Of a stretch of DNA of 49,578 nucleotides, positions 7,694-15,121 are shown one piece after another. The position numbers were made by a program, and so were the translations under genes. The number at the start of each line of letters is the position of its first letter. Within the stretch, counting starts at the first letter, position 1. This DNA is from an uncultured Oscillospiraceae bacterium (lineage in GTDB: Bacteria; Bacillota; Clostridia; Oscillospirales; Oscillospiraceae): positions 1 through 49,578 of the forward strand of contig CANRFC010000022.1 of NCBI GenBank assembly GCA_947629795.1. Direction: 5' to 3'. The notes below the pieces were generated by a model. It was not told the origin of the DNA. It saw nothing but the letters and a program-made list of their open reading frames with translations, and made no database searches.

Positions 7694-8533
7694 TCAGTAT
7701 GCGATGACCACGCCGCCGTCGTTGGCGTAGACGGTGGTGACCCCCCGGGCGTCGGTGACAAAGGCGTCCCGGAACCGGCAGCGCTTCAGGGCCAGGTCCC
7801 GGACGTAGAAGGCCCGGTCCGGGGCGTTGACGTGGACGATGGACAGGGTCTTTCCCACGTGGCCGGGGTCATTGGCCACCAGGCTCATCATCTTGGACAG
7901 GGCCTGCTTCACACTGAGGGCCTGGCTGACCTTGCGGATCTGCCCCTCGGGGGTGGCCCCCATGAGGAGCTTGATGCGCAGGGTGTCTGTGACCAGGGCG
8001 GCAAGGCCGGTGAGCCGGCCGTTCTTCCGCAGGTGGTCCAGGTTCTCCAGCACGAAATAGGTCTGCATCTGGGCGATAAAGGCGTCGGTCTCGGCCACGA
8101 TGGCATCAAAGCCCAGCCCGGAGGTGGCCAGCTCCTCCAGCTTCAGGGCCAGGGCGGCCTCGCCGGCGGCGGCCGAGCAGGAGTTGAAGACGTGGATGTG
8201 GGCGCCGGGGTGTTCCTCCAGCCACAGGGCCTGGGCCTGCATGGCGGCGTTGTGGGAGCCCGAGAGCAGCGCCGACAGGGTCACCACGTAGATGTCCGCC
8301 TCCCCGCAGGCGGCAAAGGCGTCCATGTACTGGGCGGGCGAGGGGCAGGCGGTCTTGGGGGGCTGCTCCTCGCTGGCCATGAGGGCCACGAGATGGGCCT
8401 GGTCAAAGGTCTCGTCATCCACGATGTCCTCCCCGCCCAGGGAGATGGTGAGGGGGGCGCGGAGGAAGGGGCCCTGGCGGAACTGGATGGAGGTCAGGTC
8501 ACAGCAGCTGTCCACAACGATTTTAAAGGCCAT
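7694..8533 (-). CDS. DegV family fatty-acid-binding protein
   Basis: A 279-residue DegV (FakB-type) protein. It starts with KIVVDSCCDLT and has the central SALLSGSHNAA lipid-head loop and the ENLDHLRKNGRLTGLAALV block typical of the family. Known members bind a fatty acid in the cleft between two domains and hand it to the kinase FakA for phosphorylation; no FakA gene is in the window. The ATG at 8531-8533 is chosen because the upstream TTG adds only five residues outside the conserved fold; GGAG lies 9 bases upstream. It is a single gene facing the LacI terminator. Confidence 0.9.
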   Translation of the reverse strand: MAFKIVVDSCCDLTSIQFRQGPFLRAPLTISLGGEDIVDDETFDQAHLVALMASEEQPPKTACPSPAQYMDAFAACGEADIYVVTLSALLSGSHNAAMQAQALWLEEHPGAHIHVFNSCSAAAGEAALALKLEELATSGLGFDAIVAETDAFIAQMQTYFVLENLDHLRKNGRLTGLAALVTDTLRIKLLMGATPEGQIRKVSQALSVKQALSKMMSLVANDPGHVGKTLSIVHVNAPDRAFYVRDLALKRCRFRDAFVTDARGVTTVYANDGGVVIAY

Positions 8534-8617
8534 AGCAAAAATCTCCAAAAGTAGTTTTTGAAATTATATTTGAATTATAACACAGGCAAGAGAAAATGTA
8601 AAGGGAAAGAAGATGTT

Positions 8618-9292
8618 TCAAAAAAGAGCCTCAAAAACTGCTTGGGTCCCGGGGCTCATTTTCCGGGCAAAACCAGCCAAGGAGAGGGAGGTCAGTTCTC
8701 CCTTGGAATTGCGTTTCAAGGGCTTTTGCTTGGCCGGAGAGGGGCCGAAGAGAAGGGTGGGGATGAGAGAGGCGTCGATGGGCCGCAGTTCGATGGTGGA
8801 GCCGTGCGCGCCGCTGGCCGCTGTTTGGGAACAGCAGTTGAAAGGCAGCTGGTGACAGGAGCAGGGGATGGGCTCCGCCAGAGTGCGGACGATCTTCACT
8901 CCCCGGGGCAGGTCTTCCTCCTTGTCAATAAGCTGTACTCCATCCTCAGTGTGGAGATTGAAGCGGAATCTTTCCATGTCCCAGGGCCCGCCCCACTCCG
9001 GCCGTTCCCAACAGGCCACCCCCTCAGGGACAAGGGCAGCGTGACGGAGCCCGGTCTCCCGGATAAGGTAGTCGAAGGCGCTTTCTACCTTTTCCACCGG
9101 CAGCCGGGCAACCGCGCAGAGGGTCCCACTGCTGAGGGTGACAGGATAAATGATATCCCCCACCCTTACGCTTTTGATGGAGGGCATTTTCGTGTGGATA
9201 CTGCCCAAGACCACCTTGATCGGGCCATGGTCCCCAGCCTTTTCCAGCGCCCGTATCTGTTCTTTGGGCCAGTAGGTGATGTAGCCTGCCAT
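8618..9292 (-). CDS. Conserved protein of unknown function
   Basis: A 224-residue soluble protein that I do not recognise. Residues 1-75 (GYITYWPKEQIRALE, then GSIHTKMPSIKSVRVGDIIYPVTL) suggest a small beta-barrel of PUA/ASCH type, since GDxIYPVTxxxGxLxxxARLPVEK resembles the core strands of that fold. This is only a guess. The middle has several Cys (CSCHQLPFNCCSQ, ~143-155). The C-terminus is basic (FARKMSPGTQ). No signal peptide or membrane segment is seen. It starts 13 bases after trmD ends, so it may be the tail of the SRP/ribosome operon. Confidence 0.6.
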   Translation of the reverse strand: MAGYITYWPKEQIRALEKAGDHGPIKVVLGSIHTKMPSIKSVRVGDIIYPVTLSSGTLCAVARLPVEKVESAFDYLIRETGLRHAALVPEGVACWERPEWGGPWDMERFRFNLHTEDGVQLIDKEEDLPRGVKIVRTLAEPIPCSCHQLPFNCCSQTAASGAHGSTIELRPIDASLIPTLLFGPSPAKQKPLKRNSKGELTSLSLAGFARKMSPGTQAVFEALF

Positions 9293-9305
9293 AATGACCG
9301 CCCTT

Positions 9306-10067
9306 TCAGGAGGGAAAGTCCTCCGGATATTCCTCTTTCAGTTCCTTCATCAGCTTGATATCCTCCTTGGTGGAGGTCAGGTCCAGCTTTTCATACATAT
9401 CCGGCCGGCGGCGCTTGGTGCGCAGGATGGCCTGCTTCCGCCGCCACCTGGCGATGGCGGCATGGTTGCCCGAGAGGAGGATGGGCGGGACCTTCCTGCC
9501 GTGCCACTCCTCAGGCCGGGAGAACTGGGGATACTCCAGAAAGCCGTTCCAGTGGCTCTCGTTCTCGTAGCACTCGGGCCCCGGCAGCACCCCGGGCACC
9601 AGGCGGCTCACCGCGTCGGCCACCGCCATGGCGGGGATCTCCCCACCTGTGAGGACAAAGTCTCCCAGGGAGATCTCCTCGTCCACGCACTCGTCGATGA
9701 ACCGCTCGTCGATACCCTCGTAATGGCCGCACACCAGGATCAGATGGTCGTAGTCGGCGGCCAGGCGCTTGGCGTCGGCCTGCCGGAAGGTGGTCCCGGC
9801 GGGGGAAAAGTAGATGGTGTGGCCGGGGCCGTAGGTCTCCACCACGTGCTTCCAGCACTGGTAGAGGGGGTCGGCCTGCATCACCGCCCCCCGGCCGCCA
9901 CCGTAGGGGTAGTCGTCCACCTGCTTCTGCTTGTTAAGGGTGTAGTCCCGGATCTGGTGGGCCTCGATGCGCAGGAAGTCCCGCTCCTGGGCCCGGCCCA
10001 GCACTGACTCGTTCATCATGTCCCCCACGGTGAGGTCGAAGAGGGTGAGGATGTCGATCTGATACAT
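9306..10067 (-). CDS. trmD: tRNA (guanine-37-N1)-methyltransferase
   Basis: TrmD methylates G37 next to the anticodon using SAM, which prevents +1 frameshifts. The 253-residue length is normal. The SPOUT knot is visible: ILVCGHYEGIDERFID (~110-128), DFVLTGGEIPAMAVADAVSRLVPG (~135-160) and the SHWNGFLEYPQFSRP substrate loop. It follows rimM by 12 bases in the classic operon order. Confidence 0.97.
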   Translation of the reverse strand: MYQIDILTLFDLTVGDMMNESVLGRAQERDFLRIEAHQIRDYTLNKQKQVDDYPYGGGRGAVMQADPLYQCWKHVVETYGPGHTIYFSPAGTTFRQADAKRLAADYDHLILVCGHYEGIDERFIDECVDEEISLGDFVLTGGEIPAMAVADAVSRLVPGVLPGPECYENESHWNGFLEYPQFSRPEEWHGRKVPPILLSGNHAAIARWRRKQAILRTKRRRPDMYEKLDLTSTKEDIKLMKELKEEYPEDFPS

Positions 10068-10079
10068 GTCCTTCCCTCC

Positions 10080-10571
10080 TCACATACCCTCGATGAGGGT
10101 GACCCGGAGGATGCCCCCGTCGATGTCGGTCTCGGCGATGAAGGCGGGGACGGCGGGGATCAGGTACTCCCGCTCCCCTCCCGTCACCCGGTAGACCGGG
10201 TGGGCGGGGGGCGTGAGCACCTCGGTAAGCTTCCCCAGTTCCTCCCCCGTGGCGGCGTCCAACACCCGCAGGCCGATGAGGTCGGCCAGGAAGTGCCGGC
10301 CCGCGGGAAGGTAGGCGTCCTCCCTGTCAATGGAAACTACTTTCCCCTTCAGCTTCATGGCGCTCTCCACCGAGTCCACCCCCTCCAGAGCCGCAAGCAC
10401 CATATTCTTGTGGACTTTGGCGGAGTTGACCCGCACCCCTTTTCCGTCAATGTAAAGGGTTTTAAATTGACACAGAAAGTCGGGGGAATCGCTCCAGGGC
10501 AGGATCTTCACCTCGCCCCGCACCCCGTGGGTGTTCACGATCTCCCCGGTCTCCAGGTAGCGTTCTTTCAT
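10080..10571 (-). CDS. rimM: Ribosome maturation factor RimM
   Basis: A 163-residue 30S maturation factor. The N-terminal beta-barrel carries GEIVNTHGVRGEVKILPWSD (~8-27), and a C-terminal PRC-barrel region begins near LIGLRVLD (~98). It binds protein S19 and helps 16S rRNA processing. The arrangement with trmD behind it is the standard order. An intrinsic terminator lies between khpA and this gene, so rimM-trmD output may be lower than that of rpsP-khpA. Confidence 0.95.
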   Translation of the reverse strand: MKERYLETGEIVNTHGVRGEVKILPWSDSPDFLCQFKTLYIDGKGVRVNSAKVHKNMVLAALEGVDSVESAMKLKGKVVSIDREDAYLPAGRHFLADLIGLRVLDAATGEELGKLTEVLTPPAHPVYRVTGGEREYLIPAVPAFIAETDIDGGILRVTLIEGM

Positions 10572-10591
10572 GGTGTTCTCCTTTGAAGAAG

Positions 10592-10621
10592 AAAAAAACG
10601 GGCCAGGCGGCCCGCTTTTTT
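10592..10621 (-). terminator. Terminator inside the ribosome operon (khpA/rimM gap)
   Basis: Read on the minus strand: a 6-bp stem CGGGCC/GGCCCG (10609-10614 with 10599-10604), a 4-base loop and seven T (10592-10598). T residues on the other side would make it partly bidirectional. It would let only part of the transcripts read into rimM-trmD. Confidence 0.7.
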
Positions 10622-10851
10622 CAGTCGGTGATGTCCACGGAGACCCGCGTCCCCTGGCGCTGGCCTACGGAGCGCATCAGGACCCGGATCCATTTGGCGA
10701 TGCGGCCCTGACGACCGATCACCTTGCCCATGTCCTCAGAGGCGACCCGCAGCTCCAGCTCCACCTCGCCCGCCCCCTGGCGCTCGGTGACCTCCACCTG
10801 CTCGGGGTGGTCCACCAGGCTCTGGGCGATGTAGGTGAGAAGCTCTTTCAT
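10621..10851 (-). CDS. khpA: KH-domain RNA-binding protein KhpA
   Basis: A 76-residue single KH-domain protein (YlqC/KhpA). The GxxG loop is GRQG within MGKVIGRQGRIAKWIRVLM (~41-59). KhpA pairs with KhpB in other Firmicutes to bind RNA and influence cell elongation and division. The position between rpsP and rimM is the normal one. Its stop codon overlaps the T-run of the adjoining hairpin. Confidence 0.93.
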   Translation of the reverse strand: MKELLTYIAQSLVDHPEQVEVTERQGAGEVELELRVASEDMGKVIGRQGRIAKWIRVLMRSVGQRQGTRVSVDITD

Positions 10852-10864
10852 CGGTTCTCCTCCC

Positions 10865-11104
10865 TCAGATGGCTCCGGCCTTCTTGAGAAGGGCCTTGAC
10901 GGTCTCGGTGGGCTGGGCCCCGGTCTTGATCCAGGCCTGGGCGCGCTCGGCGTCCACCTTCAGCTGGGCGGGGTCGGCGGTGGGGTCATAGGTGCCGATC
11001 TCCTCGATGAACCGCCCGTCCCGGGGATACCGGGAGTCGGCCACCACGATACGGTAGAAAGGAGCCTTCTTAGCGCCCATCCGGCGCAGACGAATCTTTA
11101 CCAT
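10865..11104 (-). CDS. rpsP: 30S ribosomal protein S16
   Basis: A 79-residue S16 with the family start [25 protein letters not shown] and the GTYDP block. It is an essential early-assembly protein of the 30S subunit. The gap to ffh (11105-11173) holds a small perfect inverted repeat, AAACGTC/GACGTTT (11147-11163), with a three-base loop. It could be a processing hairpin and has no T-run, so it is not called a terminator. Confidence 0.97.
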   Translation of the reverse strand: MVKIRLRRMGAKKAPFYRIVVADSRYPRDGRFIEEIGTYDPTADPAQLKVDAERAQAWIKTGAQPTETVKALLKKAGAI

Positions 11105-11173
11105 TGTGATTTCACCTCCACAAATTTTTCAAGAAGTATATCTGGAAAACGTCTTGGACGTTTGCCAACAAAC

Positions 11174-12538
11174 TCAGAACGGGAACCCGCCGCCGGGCAT
11201 CCCCATGCCGGGGAAGCGGCCCTTCCGGGCCAGCTTTTTCATCCGGGGATTGTTCATCTGCCGGGTCATCTGGCGCATGGCGTCGAACTGCTTCAAAAGC
11301 CGGTTCACGTCCACCACCTGGACTCCCGCGCCGGCAGCGATGCGCTTTTTCCGGCTGTTGTTCAGGATGGAGGGGTCGTCCCGCTCCTTGGGGGTCATGG
11401 ACTGGATGATGGCCTCGGTCCGGGTGAGGGCCGAGTTGTCGTCCAGGTTGGCCCCCTCCAGCATCTTGGCGTCCACCCCGGGGAGCATCCCGGCGATGTC
11501 GCTGAGGGAACCCATGTTCTTGATCTGGGCGAGCTGATCGTAGAAGTCGGCCAGGGTGAAGCGGTTCTTGCGCAGCTTCTGCTCCAGCTCCTGGGCCTTT
11601 TTCAGATCCAGGTTCTGCTGGGCCTTTTCGATGAGGGAGAGCACGTCGCCCATGCCCAGGATGCGGGAGGCCATGCGGTCGGGGTGGAACACGTCCACCT
11701 GGTCCAGCTTCTCCCCCTGCCCCACGAACTTGATGGGCTTTCCGGTGACCGCCTTGATGGACAGGGCTGCGCCGCCCCGGGCGTCGCCGTCCAGCTTGGT
11801 GAGCATCACGCCGGTGAGGTCCAGGGCGTCGTCGAAGGCCTTAGCGGCATTCACCGCGTCCTGGCCGATCATGGCGTCCACCACCAGCAGGATCTCGTTG
11901 GGTGAGACCGCCGCCTTGATGTTCTGCAGCTCAGCCATGAGCTCTTCGTCGATGTGGAGCCGTCCGGCGGTGTCCAGGAAGACCATGTCGTTGCCGTGGG
12001 TCCTGGCGTGCTCCACGGCGGCCTTGGCGATGTCCACCGGGTCGATCTGCCCCATCTGGAACACCGGCACCTCCACCTGGGCGCCCACCACCTCCAGCTG
12101 CTCGATGGCGGCGGGGCGGTACACGTCACAGGCCGCCAGCAGCGGGCGCTTGCCCTGCTTCCGGAAGAATCCGGCCAGCTTGGCGGCGTTGGTGGTCTTG
12201 CCGGCGCCCTGGAGGCCCACCATCATGATGACGGTGGGGGGCTTGGAGGAGATGGTCAGCTTGGCGTCCTCGCCCCCCATGAGGGCGGTGAGCTCCTCGT
12301 TGACGATCTTCACGATCATCTGGGCGGGGGTCAGGCTCTCCAGCACGTCGCTGCCCACTGCCCGCTCCGAGACCTTGGCGACGAAGTCCTTGACCACCTT
12401 GTAGCTCACGTCGGCCTCCAGAAGGGCCATACGGATCTCCCGCATGGCCTCCTTCACGTCGGCCTCGGTGAGCCGGCCCTTGCCCCGGAGCTTCTTGAAG
12501 GCGTTGGAGAGCTTTTCGGTCAGTCCCTCAAAGGCCAT
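11174..12538 (-). CDS. ffh: Signal recognition particle GTPase Ffh
   Basis: The 454-residue SRP54 protein that binds signal peptides on ribosomes and docks with FtsY. The helical N domain (1-85) comes first, then the GTPase with P-loop GLQGAGKTTNAAKL (~108-121), DTAGR and TKLDGDARGG, and the M domain (~300-430). The C-terminal tail is Gly/Met-rich (FPGMGMPGGGFPF). It starts 3 bases after ylxM, so the two are translationally coupled. Confidence 0.97.
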   Translation of the reverse strand: MAFEGLTEKLSNAFKKLRGKGRLTEADVKEAMREIRMALLEADVSYKVVKDFVAKVSERAVGSDVLESLTPAQMIVKIVNEELTALMGGEDAKLTISSKPPTVIMMVGLQGAGKTTNAAKLAGFFRKQGKRPLLAACDVYRPAAIEQLEVVGAQVEVPVFQMGQIDPVDIAKAAVEHARTHGNDMVFLDTAGRLHIDEELMAELQNIKAAVSPNEILLVVDAMIGQDAVNAAKAFDDALDLTGVMLTKLDGDARGGAALSIKAVTGKPIKFVGQGEKLDQVDVFHPDRMASRILGMGDVLSLIEKAQQNLDLKKAQELEQKLRKNRFTLADFYDQLAQIKNMGSLSDIAGMLPGVDAKMLEGANLDDNSALTRTEAIIQSMTPKERDDPSILNNSRKKRIAAGAGVQVVDVNRLLKQFDAMRQMTRQMNNPRMKKLARKGRFPGMGMPGGGFPF

Positions 12539-12541
12539 CGC

Positions 12542-12904
12542 TCACTCCTGCTTGAGCTGGGAGAGCACCTGGGTGATGCGCTCCGCGGCGGCGGTAATCT
12601 CGGGGTCGGCACCGCCGTTGCGCTCCCGGATGGCGTCCACGTCGCTCTGGATGGACTTGATCTGGTCCTGCATCACGTGGAAACGGCGGATGATGCCGGT
12701 CTTGTCCTCCAGCTCGGTGAGGGCGGCCTCAGCCCGGACGATCACGTCCCGCACGCCCTGGCGGGAGATGCCGTAGTTCTCGGCGATCTCGCTGAGGGAC
12801 AGGTCCTCGTTGTAGTAGAGGTCGTAAAATTCCTTCTGCCTGTCGGTGAGGGTATCGCCGTAAAAGTCAAACAGCAGGGCCATGCGGTAAGCCTGGTTCT
12901 TCAT
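12542..12904 (-). CDS. ylxM: SRP-associated DNA-binding protein YlxM
   Basis: A 120-residue helix-turn-helix protein of the YlxM/p13 family, nearly always in front of ffh. It starts MALLFDFYGDTLTDRQKEFYDLYYNEDLSLSEIAE, and the sigma-4-like HTH reads ENYGISRQGVRDVIVRAEAAL (~43-63). In streptococci YlxM stimulates SRP function. It is the first gene of the operon, behind the promoter at 12957-12985. Confidence 0.95.
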   Translation of the reverse strand: MKNQAYRMALLFDFYGDTLTDRQKEFYDLYYNEDLSLSEIAENYGISRQGVRDVIVRAEAALTELEDKTGIIRRFHVMQDQIKSIQSDVDAIRERNGGADPEITAAAERITQVLSQLKQE

Positions 12905-12924
12905 CTTTACGCCTCCCTTTCTTC

Positions 12925-12948
12925 TTGTAAAGTTTTATAGCTTTACAA
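12925..12948. repeat. Inverted repeat in the leader of the ylxM operon
   Basis: TTGTAAAG (12925-12932) and CTTTACAA (12941-12948) are an exact 8-bp inverted repeat around 8 bases. It covers about +2 to +25 of the predicted transcript. It could be an operator or an mRNA 5' hairpin. Confidence 0.6.
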
Positions 12949-12956
12949 CGCTATCT

Positions 12957-12985
12957 ATAATACTATATTTGGTGGATGTTGTCAA
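12957..12985 (-). promoter_or_regulatory. Promoter of the ylxM-ffh-rpsP-khpA-rimM-trmD operon
   Basis: Minus strand: -35 TTGACA (12980-12985), 17-base spacer, -10 TATTAT (12957-12962). Near-consensus, as expected for a housekeeping operon. Confidence 0.85.
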
Positions 12986-13023
12986 GAGCAAATCGCAAGT
13001 GTGGGGCAAAAAAGAAAAAGGTC

Positions 13024-13052
13024 TTGCCAACGGGAAAAAAACAGGCTATAAT
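13024..13052 (+). promoter_or_regulatory. Promoter of tRNA-Leu
   Basis: -35 TTGCCA (13024-13029), 17-base spacer, -10 TATAAT (13047-13052), 16 bases before the mature tRNA start. Confidence 0.8.
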
Positions 13053-13068
13053 ACATATTCGCAAGCAT

Positions 13069-13156
13069 GCCGGTGTGTTGGAATTGGTAGACGAGGCGGA
13101 CTCAAAATCCGTTGGGCTAATCCCCCGTGTGGGTTCGAGTCCCACCACCGGCACCA
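13069..13156 (+). tRNA. tRNA-Leu (anticodon CAA)
   Basis: An 88-base class II tRNA with a long variable arm. Acceptor GCCGGTG pairs with CACCGGC, the discriminator is A and CCA is encoded (13154-13156). The anticodon loop CTCAAAA gives CAA at 13103-13105, reading UUG. The T-arm has GGTTCGAGTCC. It marks the left flank of the mobile element. Confidence 0.96.
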
Positions 13157-13165
13157 AACCAATAT

Positions 13166-13215
13166 AATCCGAACCTATTCCCCATTGGGGACGGGTTCGG
13201 ATTTATTGTTTTCTT
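13166..13215 (+). terminator. Terminator of tRNA-Leu, overlapping the element boundary
   Basis: The 10-bp stem AATCCGAACC (13166-13175) / GGTTCGGATT (13194-13203) is followed by a T-rich tail. The right arm is also the left copy of the direct repeat proposed as an attachment site. Confidence 0.65.
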
Positions 13216-13309
13216 TGACCGCTACGAAGCCACCCATTTCCGCAACGGATTGGAGCGCAAGCCGACCTCCAAGCCGAGAGGCCCAAGGAAAAAGAAGCAG
13301 ACCCCATAA
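13205..13309 (+). pseudogene. Possible C-terminal gene remnant at the element's left edge
   Basis: A 35-codon open stretch enters from the proposed left end and stops at 13307-13309. It encodes a basic tail (FFDRYEATHFRNGLERKP, then Lys/Arg-rich). It has no start or RBS of its own. It may be the 3' end of a gene cut at the attachment site, or chance. Confidence 0.25.
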
Positions 13310-13313
13310 ACGC

Positions 13314-13356
13314 AAAAAGGGCGGGCGCAGCCGTGTTCACGGTGCGCCCGCCCTTT
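13314..13356 (-). terminator. Terminator of the mobilization operon
   Basis: A 14-bp GC-rich stem (13316-13329 with 13343-13356), lengthened by an inner CCGTG/CACGG pair. The A-tract at 13314-13318 gives five T on the minus strand. It lies 6 bases after the small gene downstream of the relaxase. Confidence 0.8.
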
Positions 13357-13362
13357 CTGTCC

Positions 13363-13542
13363 TTATTTTGCTTTGACCTCCTGCTGTTCCGCTTCCCGCT
13401 GCTTCTTCCATTCGGCAAATTCCCGCTGGCCCTCCTCGCTCTCATAGAAAGCCAGAATATCCGGCATAATGCACCGGGCGATTGCCTCAATGCTGTGCTG
13501 GGGAATATCGGTGTTGTTGATCAGCTTTTTCTTTCTTCCCAA
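13363..13542 (-). CDS. Small mobilization-operon protein of unknown function
   Basis: A 59-residue charged protein (GRKKKLINNTDIPQHSIEAI near the start; the end is rich in Glu, Gln and Lys). I place the start at a TTG (13540-13542) because GGAGG lies 5 bases upstream and no ATG fits; this makes it short and easy to miss. It begins 35 bases after the relaxase gene, just before the operon terminator. Small acidic/basic ORFs of this kind commonly follow relaxase genes in Clostridia elements. The function is unknown. Confidence 0.65.
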   Translation of the reverse strand: MGRKKKLINNTDIPQHSIEAIARCIMPDILAFYESEEGQREFAEWKKQREAEQQEVKAK

Positions 13543-13577
13543 ATGTACCTCCGTATTTCTCCAAATTTGTGTCCTGC

Positions 13578-14528
13578 TTACCGCTGCTGCTCGTTGGGAC
13601 GGCGCTGCTGTTCCCGCAAAGTGCGAAGCAGCTCCGGTGGGATGCTCTGCACAAACCGCCGAAGCTGCTCATTTTCCTGTTTCAGTTTTGCGGCCTCAAG
13701 CTGTTTCTTGATCCCGCTCTCGTCCCGAACCTTTTCTTTCAGGCCCTCGTTCTCCTGCGTCAGATAGTCGATGGTGGCCTGATACTTTTTCACCTGCCCC
13801 AAATGTCCCTCCAACCGGGCGAAGTATGGCCCCACCAGCGCCAGAATCTCGTCCCGCTTCTTCCCGGCGTTCATCATGCCGATATCGGACACCGCCTTTT
13901 CAATGGCCCGCTGCTGCTTGATAAGATCTACCGACTGCTTGAACAGCCAAGTTGGGATGTGCTTGCGCCGGGTTACAAGGGCGCTCTCGCCCCGTTTGAG
14001 AATGGGAAACGCCTTTTTCATGTGGGCGTGGAACTCGTCCTGCCATTTGGAAAGCTGCGCCCGGTTGCCCAAAATCTCTTTGGCGGACAGCCGCCCGTCC
14101 TCCGTGATGGGGGTAAAACAGAGATGAAGGTGAGGCGTTTTCTCGTCCATGTGTACCACAGCGGAGAAGATATTGTCCTTACCGACCTTCTTTTCCATGA
14201 AGGCCGCCGCCTCGGTGAAGTAGGCTTGCACCTCCTGCTTGCTCCTGCCCGTGAAGAACTCCGGGCTGGCAGTGATGAGAGTGTCCACAAACATGGTGCT
14301 GTCCCTGCGGGTCTTGCACCCCGCCGCCTTGATGCGGCTGTCGATCTCCTTGCGGTATTTCTGCGTGGGTTGGACAATGTGAAAATTGTCCTTGCTTCTG
14401 CTCTTGTCAATGTCTGGATTGCTGGCGTACTGTTCCTTTGTCCGCTCATGGTGGGCTTCCAGCGCCCCGGCTGGCCCCGCCTTGTGCTTGGCGAAGCGTA
14501 AAATTGCGTGCTGTGCTTTTTGTGCCAT
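13578..14528 (-). CDS. MobV-family relaxase (plasmid recombination/mobilization protein)
   Basis: A 316-residue relaxase of the Pre/Mob (MOBV) family, which nicks oriT and pilots the strand in transfer. Seen: the N-terminal HAILRFAKHKAG segment and the metal-binding histidine motif HMDEKTPHLHL (~126-136), which is the family hallmark. From ~230 on there is a long coiled coil (KKYQATIDYLTQENEGLKEK). It is shorter than many MobV proteins but complete. A matching MobV nick site lies near 21.8 kb, well away from this gene. Typical elements keep oriT next to mob. Confidence 0.92.
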   Translation of the reverse strand: MAQKAQHAILRFAKHKAGPAGALEAHHERTKEQYASNPDIDKSRSKDNFHIVQPTQKYRKEIDSRIKAAGCKTRRDSTMFVDTLITASPEFFTGRSKQEVQAYFTEAAAFMEKKVGKDNIFSAVVHMDEKTPHLHLCFTPITEDGRLSAKEILGNRAQLSKWQDEFHAHMKKAFPILKRGESALVTRRKHIPTWLFKQSVDLIKQQRAIEKAVSDIGMMNAGKKRDEILALVGPYFARLEGHLGQVKKYQATIDYLTQENEGLKEKVRDESGIKKQLEAAKLKQENEQLRRFVQSIPPELLRTLREQQRRPNEQQR

Positions 14529-14621
14529 AAAACCTCCTGTGTAGAAAAATAGAACCCCGTTTCCGGGGGGGGTGAATGATAACGGATTGACTTGTCTGTT
14601 TGAGGGCTGAAAAGCCCTGAT

Positions 14622-15047
14622 TTACCAGCCTTTTTCAGCCTCTACTTTTCCACGCTCCGCCCGTTTGCGGCGGGCGTATGCGGCCTTTTGCTGCCGCTGA
14701 ACCGCCGCTTTGCAGTCCCCGCAGTATTTGGCACTGTTGGAGGTGGAGGAAAAGGGCTTGCCGCAGACGGCGCACCGTTTCAACGCCTCCCGCTGGAAAA
14801 TCCCAGCTTCCAATCCTTTCCCTTCCTGATCTTTCAGCAGCACATGGCGGAAGAACTTGCAGCAGACGGAATAAGAATTGCTCTGGGGGCAAGTGACCGC
14901 CTCGCCCCTGTCCAGATACAGGCAATTTCCATTGTCGTAGTAGCTGCACAGGCCCTTGATGAGCCGCACCGTCTCCCGCCGCTGCTTGCCGTCCATGCGG
15001 TACAGGGAGCCGTCCGCCCGCCGTTCCACAGGCGGTAAATTTTTCAT
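14622..15047 (-). CDS. Cysteine-rich VLP-domain protein
   Basis: A 141-residue protein starting MKNLPPVERRADGSLYRMDG (ATG 15045-15047). Cysteine clusters occur at ~34-60 (CSYYDNGNCLYLD, then CPQSNSYSVCCKFFR) and a zinc-ribbon-like CAVCGKPFSSTSNSAKYCGDCK at ~98-119. This matches the Cys-rich VLP family found almost only in Clostridia conjugative and mobilizable elements. The role is unknown; nucleic-acid binding is likely from the zinc-finger layout and basic C-terminus. A longer frame upstream has no family likeness and is left out. Confidence 0.85.
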   Translation of the reverse strand: MKNLPPVERRADGSLYRMDGKQRRETVRLIKGLCSYYDNGNCLYLDRGEAVTCPQSNSYSVCCKFFRHVLLKDQEGKGLEAGIFQREALKRCAVCGKPFSSTSNSAKYCGDCKAAVQRQQKAAYARRKRAERGKVEAEKGW

Positions 15048-15121
15048 GTTAAAGATAAACACCTCTTTCTTTTGATTTTTGAGCGCAAAAAAGCCACGCC
15101 CGTCATTTCTGACTGCGTGGC

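Noticed and set aside
13203-13490. A 95-codon minus-strand frame covering the mobilization operon terminator
   Set aside because: It runs through a strong terminator hairpin and out of frame over the small TTG-started gene, which has a proper ribosome site.
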